From: SAR86 cluster bacterium
GTDB taxonomy: Bacteria > Pseudomonadota > Gammaproteobacteria > Magnimaribacterales > TMED112
Assembly (NCBI GenBank): GCA_023703555.1
Contig: CP097968.1
Span: forward strand, 906,307 to 970,306
DNA: 64,000 nucleotides
Reading direction: 5' to 3'
The notes under the pieces were generated by a model. That model saw nothing but the letters and a program-made list of their open reading frames with translations, did no database searches and had not been told where the DNA came from. The position numbers were made by a program, and so were the translations under genes. Shown in pieces: positions 24,681-33,838 of this stretch (the first letter of the stretch is position 1; each line of letters begins with the position of its first letter).

Positions 24681-26750
24681 ATGAAAAAAATATATTTAAT
24701 TATCCCTTTGATATTATTTGGATGTAACGTTTCAAACATTGATTATCCAGTCACAAAAAAACAGGCACTTTCTTATGAGGCTCATGGTGAAACTATTGAA
24801 GATCCATATTTGTATATGGAGCAATGTCAAGATAAGGAAGTCATCGAATGGTCTGACCAACAGAATGCTTTTACAAATAAATATTTAATGAATTCAAAAT
24901 TTGGTGAAATATTTAAAGAAATATCGGAGGCGTATTCTTCTGAGTACTTCTCAATGAGTTATTTTGATGAAGAAAGCAATTATTTCTACTACAATTCTGG
25001 AAGCAATCAACATAATCAATATATTAGAAAGTCAGATAATGAAGTCATTCTTAATCCTGATTCTTGGTCTGACGACCAGACGCTTAATCTTGCAAATGTT
25101 TCTTTGAGTCCCGATGAGAGATTCCTTGCATATAGCATTTCCGATGGAGGAGTTGATTGGCGAACAATTATTATTAAAGATCTTCAAACTAAAAAGGATT
25201 TAACTACTCAGGTTGATGAGGTGAAGTTCTCTTCAATAACATGGGACCAAGACTCAAAAGGTTTTTATTTTAACAAGTATCCCAAGCCTGCTGAACAAAA
25301 CAGGCTTTGTGAGCAAAGTCTCAATGCTGCGATTTATTACTTTGATCTTGAAACGGAAGAAGAAACACTATTCTATGGTGAGATTAATCCAGAGGAGAAT
25401 TATAGTCTTAGTTTTGTTGGGGAAAATAATATCCCTTTGATAAGAGTAATAAACGGATCCGAAGAAGAGAACCATTATGTTATCAGAATTAATAATTCGT
25501 GGGAGCTTGCAACCCCAAAAAATGTTGCTAGCTTCGACTATCAGAGTGATGACGAGGAAGGCTTATTTTTTATAACTACTTATCAAGCGCCTAATTCTAG
25601 GCTTGTAAAAATCCTTTTCAGTGGAGAAATTGTCGAAATTGTTGCTGAGACAGAATATGCTTTAAAAAGTGTAAGCATTCTTGAAGACTTCATAGTTACA
25701 AACTCAGTTAACAAAGATATGAATTCTCTTATTAAATTTTACTCTCTTGATGGGGAGGAGCTTTCTTACAGTATCCCTCCAGAAATATCGGGCACTTTAA
25801 GCTCATTTAGTATGTACAAAGACAAACTTCGATTTTCTGCATCAGATTTTATTCAGCCCCAAAGATACATTGACCTCGATTTGGAGACTAAAGAGTTCTT
25901 GATATTTTGGGAAGATAAGGTTTCTAATTTTGATCCTAGTTCTTATACAAAAACTTTTACTTATTATGAAAGCAAAGACGGAACAAAAGTACCATTAACT
26001 TATTTTCATAAAAAAGATTTAGAGATTAATAATAATACACCTGTTTTTCTTTATGGTTATGGTGGCTACAACATATCTATTAGGCCTACTTTTAGCAGAA
26101 AGTATGTTGGCTGGCTTGAACTTGGAGGTGTTGTTGCAATTGCTAATATCAGAGGTGGAGGGGAGCTTGGAAAAAGTTGGCATAATGCTGGACGGTTAAT
26201 AAAAAAACAAAATGTATTTGATGATTTTCTATATGCCTCGAAGTACCTAGAATCAAAAGGAATTGGAAACCGTAAGTCAACAGCCATAAGTGGGAGATCA
26301 AATGGTGGCCTCCTTGTCGGAACAACATTAGTTCAGAATCCAAACTATTTTGGAGCCACATTGCCAGCAGTTGGCGTGCTTGATATGTTGAGATTTACTG
26401 AATTTACTGAAGGTTGGGGTTGGCGAGGTGATTATGGTAGTCCCTTACTTAACGATTTAGACTTTGACTTTAATATTGGTATATCTCCTTATCACCAACT
26501 TAAAAAAGGTGAATGTTATTCGCCAACTTTGGTAACCACTGCTCGAAGAGACGATAGAGTCGTACCTTCACACTCCTATAAATTTGTCGCTCGAGCACAA
26601 GAGTATCAAGGCTGTGACAATCCTGTAATGCTATTAGATACATTGCGTGCGGGGCATGGTTCAGGAGGCGGAGCGGCTATGCCAAAATGGAAAAGAATAG
26701 AGCTTTTTTCATCAGAGCATGCCTTTGCTTTGATGCATATAAGCAGTTAA
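24681..26750 (+). CDS. Prolyl oligopeptidase (S9A) lipoprotein
   Basis: This is a 689-residue serine peptidase that should cut short proline-containing peptides in the envelope. A signal with a lipobox (LILFGC, Cys15) precedes an N-terminal beta-propeller region (to about residue 410) and a C-terminal alpha/beta hydrolase domain. The catalytic triad is visible: Ser in AISGRSNGGLLVG, Asp in TARRDDRVVPSHSYK, His in RAGHGSGGG. LYGYGGYNIS forms the usual domain boundary. It is monocistronic and directly precedes tRNA-Phe. Export as a lipoprotein is less usual than cytoplasmic POP and implies use of external peptides. Confidence 0.93.
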   Translation: MKKIYLIIPLILFGCNVSNIDYPVTKKQALSYEAHGETIEDPYLYMEQCQDKEVIEWSDQQNAFTNKYLMNSKFGEIFKEISEAYSSEYFSMSYFDEESNYFYYNSGSNQHNQYIRKSDNEVILNPDSWSDDQTLNLANVSLSPDERFLAYSISDGGVDWRTIIIKDLQTKKDLTTQVDEVKFSSITWDQDSKGFYFNKYPKPAEQNRLCEQSLNAAIYYFDLETEEETLFYGEINPEENYSLSFVGENNIPLIRVINGSEEENHYVIRINNSWELATPKNVASFDYQSDDEEGLFFITTYQAPNSRLVKILFSGEIVEIVAETEYALKSVSILEDFIVTNSVNKDMNSLIKFYSLDGEELSYSIPPEISGTLSSFSMYKDKLRFSASDFIQPQRYIDLDLETKEFLIFWEDKVSNFDPSSYTKTFTYYESKDGTKVPLTYFHKKDLEINNNTPVFLYGYGGYNISIRPTFSRKYVGWLELGGVVAIANIRGGGELGKSWHNAGRLIKKQNVFDDFLYASKYLESKGIGNRKSTAISGRSNGGLLVGTTLVQNPNYFGATLPAVGVLDMLRFTEFTEGWGWRGDYGSPLLNDLDFDFNIGISPYHQLKKGECYSPTLVTTARRDDRVVPSHSYKFVARAQEYQGCDNPVMLLDTLRAGHGSGGGAAMPKWKRIELFSSEHAFALMHISS

Positions 26751-26765
26751 TATATTCCATCTTGT

Positions 26766-26841
26766 GCCCAGATAGCTCAGTTGGTAGAGCAAAGGACTGA
26801 AAATCCTTGTGTCGGTAGTTCGATTCTACCTCTGGGCACCA
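26766..26841 (+). tRNA. tRNA-Phe (GAA)
   Basis: The 76-base gene folds as a canonical tRNA: acceptor GCCCAGA with TCTGGGC, D-loop AGCTCAGTTGGTAGAGC, anticodon loop CTGAAAA with anticodon GAA, T-loop GTTCGATTC, and an encoded CCA end. It closely parallels E. coli tRNA-Phe. It stands alone between a peptidase and a reductase gene. Confidence 0.98.
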
Positions 26842-26851
26842 TTTAAGTGTT

Positions 26852-26947
26852 ATGAAAACATTAAAAATCCACCTAGCAACATATGCCTCAAAGATTATGG
26901 TTTTTTTCATGAATATGTATATGAAACATAAAGCAAAAAAGGGTTAA
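26852..26947 (+). CDS. Doubtful 31-residue ORF after tRNA-Phe
   Basis: A short open frame starts with ATG 11 bases after the tRNA and ends 8 bases before the next gene. The product (MKTLKIHLATYASKIMVFFM...) is basic with a hydrophobic middle. There is no visible ribosome site and no similarity I recognise. It may be noncoding spacer. Confidence 0.15.
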   Translation: MKTLKIHLATYASKIMVFFMNMYMKHKAKKG

Positions 26948-26955
26948 GGTGTTGT

Positions 26956-27972
26956 ATGAATTACCATAACTCCCGCTTTTTATTAAATAAAAGGCCCAAA
27001 GGTATGCCTGAAGATGAATGTTGGGCACTCGATACCGAAACAATTACGGATTTAAATCATAATGAGATTCTAATTCAATCAGAATACCTCTCGATAGATC
27101 CTTATATGAGAGGAAAGATGAACGATAGCTTGTCTTATACACCTCCACTAAAGATAGGTGAAGTTATGGTTGGTGAAAGTGTGGGCAGAGTTATTGAATC
27201 AAAATCTAAGAATTATGCAGTTGGAGACTTAGTGACAGTGCATCAGGGGTGGCAAACTTATATAAGAACAAAAGATTCAGATCCTTCTATTCTTAAAGTA
27301 CCTGAAAGTAAATTTAATAGCAGTATATTTCTCGGAACATTAGGTATGCCTGGCAGGACAGCATATTTTGGATTAAATTACGTGGGCAAACCTCAACCTG
27401 GAGAAACCCTAGTTGTATCTGCAGCATCTGGAGCAGTTGGTGGTGTAGTTGGACAACTTGGAAAACAAATGGGCTGTAAGGTTATTGGAATTGCCGGAGG
27501 ACCAGAAAAATCAAAATTCGTTTCGGAAGAATTAAAATTTGACCAGTGTATTGATTATAAGAATGAAAATGTTGTTGAAAAACTTTCAGAATTCTGTCCA
27601 GATGGTATTGATGTCTACTTTGAGAATGTTGGTGGTGAAATTACAAAAATGATTTCAAAATTTTTAAACAAAGGTGCTAGGGTTCCAATATGTGGCTTTA
27701 TTTCAAAATATAATTCAACGAACATCGCTGGCGAAGAAACTCCTTTTCATGTTCTATCGACTTTGAACCCAAAACCTAGGCACAGATTTTTTGTAGTTAC
27801 CGAATGGTTGAATAAATTTGAGGAAACAACATACATTCTTCATGATCATATGAATCGAGGGGAAATCAAGACCAGAGAGAGCATAACTCAGGGATTTGAA
27901 AATGCACCACAAGCCCTGAGGGATGTATTAAGTGGGAGAAATTTTGGTAAGCAGCTTATTAAAATTAAATAG
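26956..27972 (+). CDS. Zinc-independent medium-chain NADPH-dependent oxidoreductase (CurA/LTB4DH-like)
   Basis: This is a 338-residue reductase of the medium-chain family, subgroup with prostaglandin/leukotriene B4 reductases and bacterial CurA/YncB, which reduce the double bond of alpha,beta-unsaturated carbonyls. It has the GroES-like N-terminal half (SEYLSIDPYMRGKM), the linker GTLGMPGRTAYFGL, the Rossmann motif VSAASGAVGGVVGQLGKQMGC and YFENVGGE. There are no zinc-binding cysteines. It converges on an old-yellow-enzyme gene and overlaps it by 8 bases; both would act on activated alkenes. Confidence 0.92.
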   Translation: MNYHNSRFLLNKRPKGMPEDECWALDTETITDLNHNEILIQSEYLSIDPYMRGKMNDSLSYTPPLKIGEVMVGESVGRVIESKSKNYAVGDLVTVHQGWQTYIRTKDSDPSILKVPESKFNSSIFLGTLGMPGRTAYFGLNYVGKPQPGETLVVSAASGAVGGVVGQLGKQMGCKVIGIAGGPEKSKFVSEELKFDQCIDYKNENVVEKLSEFCPDGIDVYFENVGGEITKMISKFLNKGARVPICGFISKYNSTNIAGEETPFHVLSTLNPKPRHRFFVVTEWLNKFEETTYILHDHMNRGEIKTRESITQGFENAPQALRDVLSGRNFGKQLIKIK

Positions 27973-29269
27973 CTTTTTTGAAATCTCTATAACCCCTATA
28001 GTCTATTTTGTATTCGCTTAGTAGTGCAGCTAGAGGCCCAAAATTAAGATCGGGCAGTTTTCCATCTGCCATTTTTTTAATTTGAGTATAAAACCAATAT
28101 TGTGAGCTTAAAAAGTTTGCAGCCCTAACTAGATTAAATGGGCTGTTTGGTGAAAGCCATCCATTTCCAAGCCGAAGTCTTTCCTCATAAGAAGGTAGTT
28201 TTTCAATTTGACCATCAAGAAGATCTTGCACGCAGTATGGATGTGAACAGAGTGGTCTTGCAACACCAATAACTTCACAAAAGCCCTCTTTAAGTGCAGA
28301 ATTCATTGCTTTTTTTGTTCTAAATCCTCCAGTTACCATCAAAGGAATGTTCATAACTTCTCTTATGTCTTTAGCATATTCAAGAAAATAAGCTTCTCTT
28401 GCAATTGTGCTTTCTCGTCTTATTTCTTTTGGCTTTGAATTTATTCCTAAATCTTCGCCTGCATCCAAAAAGCTTACGTGTTCGTATGTACCACCCGAGA
28501 TTTCCAGAAGATCAATCTTTTCACTGCTCAAGATTTTTGCAACTTCTATGGAATCCTCAGCAGAAAATCCACCTTTTTGAAAATCTGAGGAATTTATCTT
28601 TACGGAGATAGGGAAATCAGTACCGAGTCGTTTTCTACATCCTCGAATTATTTCAACTAATGCTCTGGATCTATTTTTTATCACCCCACCCCAAGCATCA
28701 GTCCTTTTATTTACATCAGGTGATAGAAATTCTGACATAAGATATCCATGAGCAGAGTGAATTTGTATCCCTGAAAATCCTGAGTCTTGGGCAACCGTTG
28801 CAGCAAATATAAAACGATTTATAACATCAATTATTTGCTCTTCGGTCATTGCAACTGGTGCTCCAAATTTTCTTCCTGGAGCCTTAATGTCGAGTGGAAC
28901 TGATGATGGAGCCAAAGGAGCTGCATTCATCTCACCTGGTGTTTGACGACCTGCATGACTTAGCTGCATCCATAATTTAGATCCATGGCTTTCTGAAATT
29001 TCAGCCCATTGTTTTAGTTTTTTAAGTTGCTCTTTATATGTTGATTTTTCTATACAAACATTTGAGGGCCCCTCCATATGCATGCGATCAATTTGAACAT
29101 TGCCAGTAAGAAGAATGCCAGCACCACTCTTACTCCAAAAATCGTATAAATTTAAATGACGTTTGTTAACAAAATTATCCTGGCCAGCAATTCGCTCTGT
29201 CATAGCTGATTTACAAAAGCGATTTTTTATCAGTTGCCCACAAGGAAGCTTAATACTCTCTCCAACCAT
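27965..29269 (-). CDS. Old-yellow-enzyme family NADH:flavin oxidoreductase
   Basis: This is a 434-residue FMN-binding TIM barrel. The motif IHSAHGYLMSEFLSPDVNKRTDAWGG is diagnostic of the 2,4-dienoyl-CoA reductase-like branch, but the protein lacks the C-terminal iron-sulfur/FAD half, so it is a single-domain member. KINSSDFQKGG and LEISGGTYE line the barrel, and LMVTGGFRTKKAM holds the flavin phosphate. The final ~60 residues form an extra helical tail. The substrate is unknown; such proteins often reduce enones or fatty-acyl derivatives. Confidence 0.9.
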   Translation of the reverse strand: MVGESIKLPCGQLIKNRFCKSAMTERIAGQDNFVNKRHLNLYDFWSKSGAGILLTGNVQIDRMHMEGPSNVCIEKSTYKEQLKKLKQWAEISESHGSKLWMQLSHAGRQTPGEMNAAPLAPSSVPLDIKAPGRKFGAPVAMTEEQIIDVINRFIFAATVAQDSGFSGIQIHSAHGYLMSEFLSPDVNKRTDAWGGVIKNRSRALVEIIRGCRKRLGTDFPISVKINSSDFQKGGFSAEDSIEVAKILSSEKIDLLEISGGTYEHVSFLDAGEDLGINSKPKEIRRESTIAREAYFLEYAKDIREVMNIPLMVTGGFRTKKAMNSALKEGFCEVIGVARPLCSHPYCVQDLLDGQIEKLPSYEERLRLGNGWLSPNSPFNLVRAANFLSSQYWFYTQIKKMADGKLPDLNFGPLAALLSEYKIDYRGYRDFKKAI

Positions 29270-29298
29270 GACCTTTATTTAACTATAAAGTTTCCTCA

Positions 29299-29676
29299 CT
29301 AAGAAATTCCCAAAATTAAAAAATATCCCATTGATAAAAGTACCAGCTCGATTATTAAGTATCCTACAATAATAATATCTGGCAAACCGTCAAGGATAAT
29401 GCTGGCAATCCTTCCAAAAGCTATTCCAGACATAAACAAGATAAGACTTAATATCGCTGAAAAATATAGTTCAATATGAAATGCACTAAGAAACCAAAAT
29501 ACCGCAAATGCGATGTATAAACCGGTAACAGCACGAAATATATTAGCCATATTTTTATTTGTTAATGAAATACCGTACAGAAATGGAAGGCTTTTTGAGG
29601 GAAAAACACCATAACCCAAAGCAGCTGAAAAAACTCCAACCGAAACAAATATAAGAAAAATTGATTCTAGAGCCAT
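29299..29676 (-). CDS. DUF4345-type small membrane protein
   Basis: This is a 125-residue protein with four predicted membrane helices (roughly residues 3-22, 47-65, 68-86 and 98-122). The loop after helix 1 and the RAVTGLYIAFAVFW and GIAFGRIASIILDG segments fit DUF4345, a family without known function. It lies between a GST gene upstream and an old-yellow-enzyme gene downstream on the same strand, with gaps of 12 and 29 bases, probably one operon. Confidence 0.75.
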   Translation of the reverse strand: MALESIFLIFVSVGVFSAALGYGVFPSKSLPFLYGISLTNKNMANIFRAVTGLYIAFAVFWFLSAFHIELYFSAILSLILFMSGIAFGRIASIILDGLPDIIIVGYLIIELVLLSMGYFLILGIS

Positions 29677-29688
29677 TGTAAAATTATA

Positions 29689-30363
29689 TTATTTTGTGAG
29701 GATTTTTTTTGAGAATTTAATTAAATCTTTCTCGGAGTTCTGTTTTAAGATATCGCGAGAAACCGGTACATCTAATCCCTTTTGAATCTTTGGCATTTTT
29801 TTTATTTTTTCAAGCCAAGCCTGTAAATGATCAAGACCATTCACTTCAATACCTGACCATTTATATGTGCGAATCCAGCACCAGTTAGCAATATCTGCAA
29901 TAGAAAAATCATCTGCAAGCCAGTCTTGATTTTTAAGTCTATTATCAACAACCTCAAATAATCTTCGACATTCTTTGTGATATCTTTTAATGACTGAATC
30001 AATTTTTTCTGGGAAGTATCGAAAAAAAACATTTGATTGGCCCATCATAGGGCCAATATGTCCCATTTGAAACATGAGCCATTCAATAACTTTATATCTT
30101 TCCGGGCCATCTGGAGGTATTAACTTACCAGACATGTCAGCAAGATAGATTAATATGGCACCTGATTCTGCAAGTGAAAGTTTTTCTTCCCTATGATAGA
30201 TGGCTGGAATTTTTCCATTTGGGCTATGTTTAAGAAAAGATTTTTTAAACTGTTCACCTTCTAATAGATTTACTAAATGTGCTTGATATGGAATATTGAG
30301 ATACTCAAGGGTGCAGGAAACTTTATAGCCATTTGGTGTTGGTGATGTAAATAAATCAATCAT
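29689..30363 (-). CDS. Glutathione S-transferase family protein
   Basis: This is a 224-residue GST with an N-terminal thioredoxin-like domain (MIDLFTSPTPNGYKVSCTLEYL; HSPNGKIPAIY; SLAESGAILIYLAD) and a C-terminal helical domain with WLADDFSIADIANWCW. The ESGAI glutathione gamma-glutamyl site is intact. It resembles the YfcG/Ure2p-like group that has disulfide-bond oxidoreductase activity. It is divergent from the sulfatase gene with 31 bases between starts and is first of the minus-strand run GST, DUF4345, old yellow enzyme. Confidence 0.93.
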   Translation of the reverse strand: MIDLFTSPTPNGYKVSCTLEYLNIPYQAHLVNLLEGEQFKKSFLKHSPNGKIPAIYHREEKLSLAESGAILIYLADMSGKLIPPDGPERYKVIEWLMFQMGHIGPMMGQSNVFFRYFPEKIDSVIKRYHKECRRLFEVVDNRLKNQDWLADDFSIADIANWCWIRTYKWSGIEVNGLDHLQAWLEKIKKMPKIQKGLDVPVSRDILKQNSEKDLIKFSKKILTK

Positions 30364-30394
30364 TTGAACTAAAAATATAGTTTATTATTAAAAG

Positions 30395-32116
30395 ATGAAA
30401 TTTTTTAATTTCCTGCTAATTGCAATGGTTATTTTTAGCATTAAAGCTGATACGAAGCCAAATATTGTTCTCATCCTAATAGATGATCTTGGGTTAACTG
30501 ATTTAGGTGCTTATGGTAGTGAAATAGATACACCAAATATTGATGCTCTAGCAAAAAATGGATTAATATTTACAAACTATCATGCCACTTCAGAGTGTGC
30601 GCCCTCACGTGCAATGCTTCTCACTGGTATGGATAATCATAATACTGGCTTGCCAATGATTCCAGAAGTTATGCCCCGTGGCCTCAGGAGCACACCAGGT
30701 TATGAAGGTTACCTAGTACCAGAGGCAAAAACTATTGCCGAAATCCTACAGGCCAATAACTATAACACCTACATGACTGGGAAATGGCATTTAGGTTTTG
30801 GTGGTGAGGAAACAGCGGCCCTGCCTTTCAATCGTGGCTTCAAAAAAACATTTATTTTAGATGCCACAGGAGGTGATAATTATTCAAATCACTCCTACCT
30901 TCCATACTATAATGAGGCGCCATGGTTTGAAAATGGAAAGCCCACAAAATTACCTGATAATTTTTATTCCTCGAAGTTTATTGTTGATCAGATGATTTCA
31001 TACATCACAAATGAAATAGAAAACGACAAGCCTTTTTTTTCTTATCTTTCTTTTCAGGCTCAACATATTCCGTTGCAAGCACCTAAAAAATTTACTAATA
31101 AATACTTAAATTTATATAAAGATGGGTGGGAGATGTTAAGAGAAAAACGTTTAAAAGGAGCAATTGAAAAAGGAGTATTTCCTGCTGATAAGCCGACTGT
31201 TTCTTCGTTCGATATTTTTGATAGCTGGGATGCAACAAGCTCTATGGACAAAGAGATATTTATTAAAAGTGCAGCTGTATTTGCAGGTATGCTTAATGCG
31301 CTTGATTTTCATTTAGGAAGATTTGTTGAGTTCCTTAAAAGAGAAGGCTTATATGAAGACACAATATTTATCGTTACTTCAGATAATGGCCCTGAGGGTA
31401 ACGACCCAAGCGACCACGTTGAATGGCGTGCTTGGATTGAGACAACATCTTATAACAGAGACTATGAAACTTTAGGAGAGGAAAATAGCTATGTTTTTAT
31501 AGGGACAGAGTTTGCACAGGCAATGGCTGCACCAAGTCATCTATTCAAATTTCACATGCACGAAGGTGGATTGAAGGTTCCTTTAATAATTTCAGGACCA
31601 AATATAAAGCAAGGAAGATACGATAAATTTACATTTATAACAGATATTGCGCCAACTATAAGTGACATCATTGGAGTTCAAAGAGACAGCCAGATGATAG
31701 GTAAATCACTTATTAAGGTTCTTGCCGGAGATCAAGCTAGAGTTTATAAAAAGGATGAATATATTGGGCTCGAAGTTACTGGAAATTCAGCTCTTTTCAA
31801 AGGTGATTACAAGATTGTTCGTAATAGGCCACCCATTGGTGATAATAAATGGTATCTTTTTAATCTTAGTGACGATCCAGGCGAAACCAATGACTTATCA
31901 ATAAGCAATCCTGAGATTCTAGATGAGCTCATAAGTGACTACAATGATTACGTAAAGAAGAATGGTGTTGTGGAACTACCAAAGAGTTACTCTTGGGTTA
32001 CTGAAATGACAATAAATACTGCCAAAAGAAGGTTTAATGAATTAATCATGCCTGTAATTGCAGTCATTGGATTAGTATCCTTGGTGTTGTTTTATTTGCT
32101 GCGAAGAAAAAAATGA
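30395..32116 (+). CDS. Sulfatase with C-terminal membrane anchor
   Basis: This is a 573-residue arylsulfatase-type enzyme that should remove sulfate esters outside the cytoplasm. It has an N-terminal signal peptide (to about residue 18), metal-binding LILIDDLG, the formylglycine motif C68-A-P-S-R, the TGKWHLG block, and SDNGPEG for the second metal site. A hydrophobic helix (about 548-566) followed by RRKK would anchor it in the inner membrane facing the periplasm. The second sulfatase starts inside its stop codon. No formylglycine-generating enzyme is in the window, so maturation depends on a distant gene. Confidence 0.93.
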   Translation: MKFFNFLLIAMVIFSIKADTKPNIVLILIDDLGLTDLGAYGSEIDTPNIDALAKNGLIFTNYHATSECAPSRAMLLTGMDNHNTGLPMIPEVMPRGLRSTPGYEGYLVPEAKTIAEILQANNYNTYMTGKWHLGFGGEETAALPFNRGFKKTFILDATGGDNYSNHSYLPYYNEAPWFENGKPTKLPDNFYSSKFIVDQMISYITNEIENDKPFFSYLSFQAQHIPLQAPKKFTNKYLNLYKDGWEMLREKRLKGAIEKGVFPADKPTVSSFDIFDSWDATSSMDKEIFIKSAAVFAGMLNALDFHLGRFVEFLKREGLYEDTIFIVTSDNGPEGNDPSDHVEWRAWIETTSYNRDYETLGEENSYVFIGTEFAQAMAAPSHLFKFHMHEGGLKVPLIISGPNIKQGRYDKFTFITDIAPTISDIIGVQRDSQMIGKSLIKVLAGDQARVYKKDEYIGLEVTGNSALFKGDYKIVRNRPPIGDNKWYLFNLSDDPGETNDLSISNPEILDELISDYNDYVKKNGVVELPKSYSWVTEMTINTAKRRFNELIMPVIAVIGLVSLVLFYLLRRKK

Positions 32117-33741
32117 AATTAAAAATTTTTATCAGTGTCCTTTTGATAATAATTACTTCTATAGCTTTTTTTTGGAAAGAATTATTCTTTTTGTATATTA
32201 TAAATTTTGTTTTTGATCGCAATGAGGTCTCTATAAACAGAGAAATTTCTTGGAAACAAGGGCCTGAAGTAAGAATTGATAATCGTCCAAATATAATAGT
32301 CATTGTTGCTGACGACTTGGGTATAAACGATTTGACAGGATATGATGATCTTACTCCTGGAGGCACTGTCTCAACACCAAATATCGATTTTATTGCTAAC
32401 AATGGTATAAAATTTAAAAATGCCTACGCAGGAAGTGCTAGCTGTGCCCCCTCAAGAGGCATGATCGTTACCGGTCGTTATGCAACGTCTACTGGCTATG
32501 AATTTACTCCTATGCCAGATGGTATGGCAAGAGCACTGCATCTTTTAGGAAGAGGTACCACAACATTATTCGATGAGAATATCAAAAATAATCCTCCTTA
32601 CGACTTACAAGGACTTCCCACAAAAGAGTTAACCTTTGCCGACTCCCTTAAGAAAGCTGATTACTATACTGCCCATATTGGAAAGTGGCATTTAGGAAGG
32701 GGTCCAGACTTTCATCCATTGGCGCGTGGATTTGATGAAAGCTTACTTATGGCTAGTGGTTTATTTATGCCAGAAGATAGCCCGGATGTTGTAAATGCAA
32801 AAATTACATCTGATCCAATCGATAAATTTTTATGGGCAACAATGGATGCTGCGGTTTCCTTCAATGAAACCTCAAGAGACGATAATTGGTTTGAACCAAG
32901 AGGGTATTTGACTGATTATTTTACTAATGAAGCAATAAAAGTAATTGAAGCCAATAAGAACAGGCCGTTTTTTCTTTACTTAGCACACTGGGGAGTGCAT
33001 ACACCCTTGCAAGCTAAAAGAGAAGATTACAATGCACTTACAGAAATTAAAGATCACAAGTTACGAGTATATGCAGCTATGATAAGAGCTTTGGATAGAA
33101 GTGTTGGCAAAATAATCGAAACACTAAAAGATAATGGACTAGATAAAAATACTTGGGTTGTGTTTACCAGTGACAACGGAGGTGCAGGATATATAGATCT
33201 ACGTTATATCAACTCTCCATATCGTGGCTGGAAACTTACATTATTTGAAGGTGGAATAAAGGTCCCTTTAATTTTCTGGAAAAATGGAATTCAATCAAAG
33301 GAAATTAATGAGCGTGCTGCCCATATTGATTTATTACCAACCATTCAAGGCCTTATCAATCAACCCCTTAGTTCCAATACTGATGGGGTAGACCTATTTG
33401 CAGATAATCTAGACATAGCAAAAAGACCGCTTTTTTGGAAAACTGGGCATAATCAAGTAGTAATTAAAGATGATTGGAAGCTTCAAATTTCAAAATTTCC
33501 AGAAAAAACCTGGTTGTATAATCTTAAGACTGATCCAATCGAAAAAATTGAATTATCTACAATCCATACTGAAAAAGTGAGTGAACTACGAGACTTATTA
33601 CAACTTCATGTAGCAAACGCCAAAAGCTCAATATATCAACCACCTTTACTAGCTTCTACTGCAATTGATCTTACACAAGATGAGGGAATGGAGGCACTTG
33701 AAAATAACAAACCTCACGAGCGAGTCAATATTGCCAATTGA
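32113..33741 (+). CDS. Sulfatase with N-terminal membrane anchor
   Basis: This second sulfatase has 542 residues. An N-terminal hydrophobic helix (about residues 4-33) is not followed by a clear cleavage site, so it may stay anchored. Metal site IVIVADDLG, formylglycine motif C111-A-P-S-R, HIGKWHLGRG and FTSDNGGAG are intact. It overlaps the first sulfatase by 4 bases. The two differ widely in sequence, so they probably act on different sulfated sites, as in polysaccharide or sulfolipid degradation; the substrate cannot be read from the sequence. After its stop come 97 bases with no clear signal. Confidence 0.92.
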   Translation: MKLKIFISVLLIIITSIAFFWKELFFLYIINFVFDRNEVSINREISWKQGPEVRIDNRPNIIVIVADDLGINDLTGYDDLTPGGTVSTPNIDFIANNGIKFKNAYAGSASCAPSRGMIVTGRYATSTGYEFTPMPDGMARALHLLGRGTTTLFDENIKNNPPYDLQGLPTKELTFADSLKKADYYTAHIGKWHLGRGPDFHPLARGFDESLLMASGLFMPEDSPDVVNAKITSDPIDKFLWATMDAAVSFNETSRDDNWFEPRGYLTDYFTNEAIKVIEANKNRPFFLYLAHWGVHTPLQAKREDYNALTEIKDHKLRVYAAMIRALDRSVGKIIETLKDNGLDKNTWVVFTSDNGGAGYIDLRYINSPYRGWKLTLFEGGIKVPLIFWKNGIQSKEINERAAHIDLLPTIQGLINQPLSSNTDGVDLFADNLDIAKRPLFWKTGHNQVVIKDDWKLQISKFPEKTWLYNLKTDPIEKIELSTIHTEKVSELRDLLQLHVANAKSSIYQPPLLASTAIDLTQDEGMEALENNKPHERVNIAN

Positions 33742-33838
33742 GATTACGAATCTGATTGAGACATCATAGTCTAAGAAAAATTTACCAACATTTTTTTTGT
33801 CACGTATGACTTAAAATTTAAAATGATAATATATTTGT

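Noticed and set aside
26766-26841. tRNA-Phe as an integration site for a mobile element
   Set aside because: No integrase gene, no repeated tRNA end and no change in base composition downstream.
26852-26947. 31-residue ORF after tRNA-Phe as a real gene or tRNA-associated insertion trace
   Set aside because: No ribosome site, no recognisable family, and no second copy of the tRNA 3' end nearby that would mark an attachment site.
30395-33741. Sulfatase pair as a recently transferred island
   Set aside because: Codon and base use look like the neighbours and there are no mobile-element genes or flanking repeats.
33742-33838. Small RNA or regulatory element after the sulfatases
   Set aside because: AT-rich with no stable hairpin beyond a 4-bp stem.
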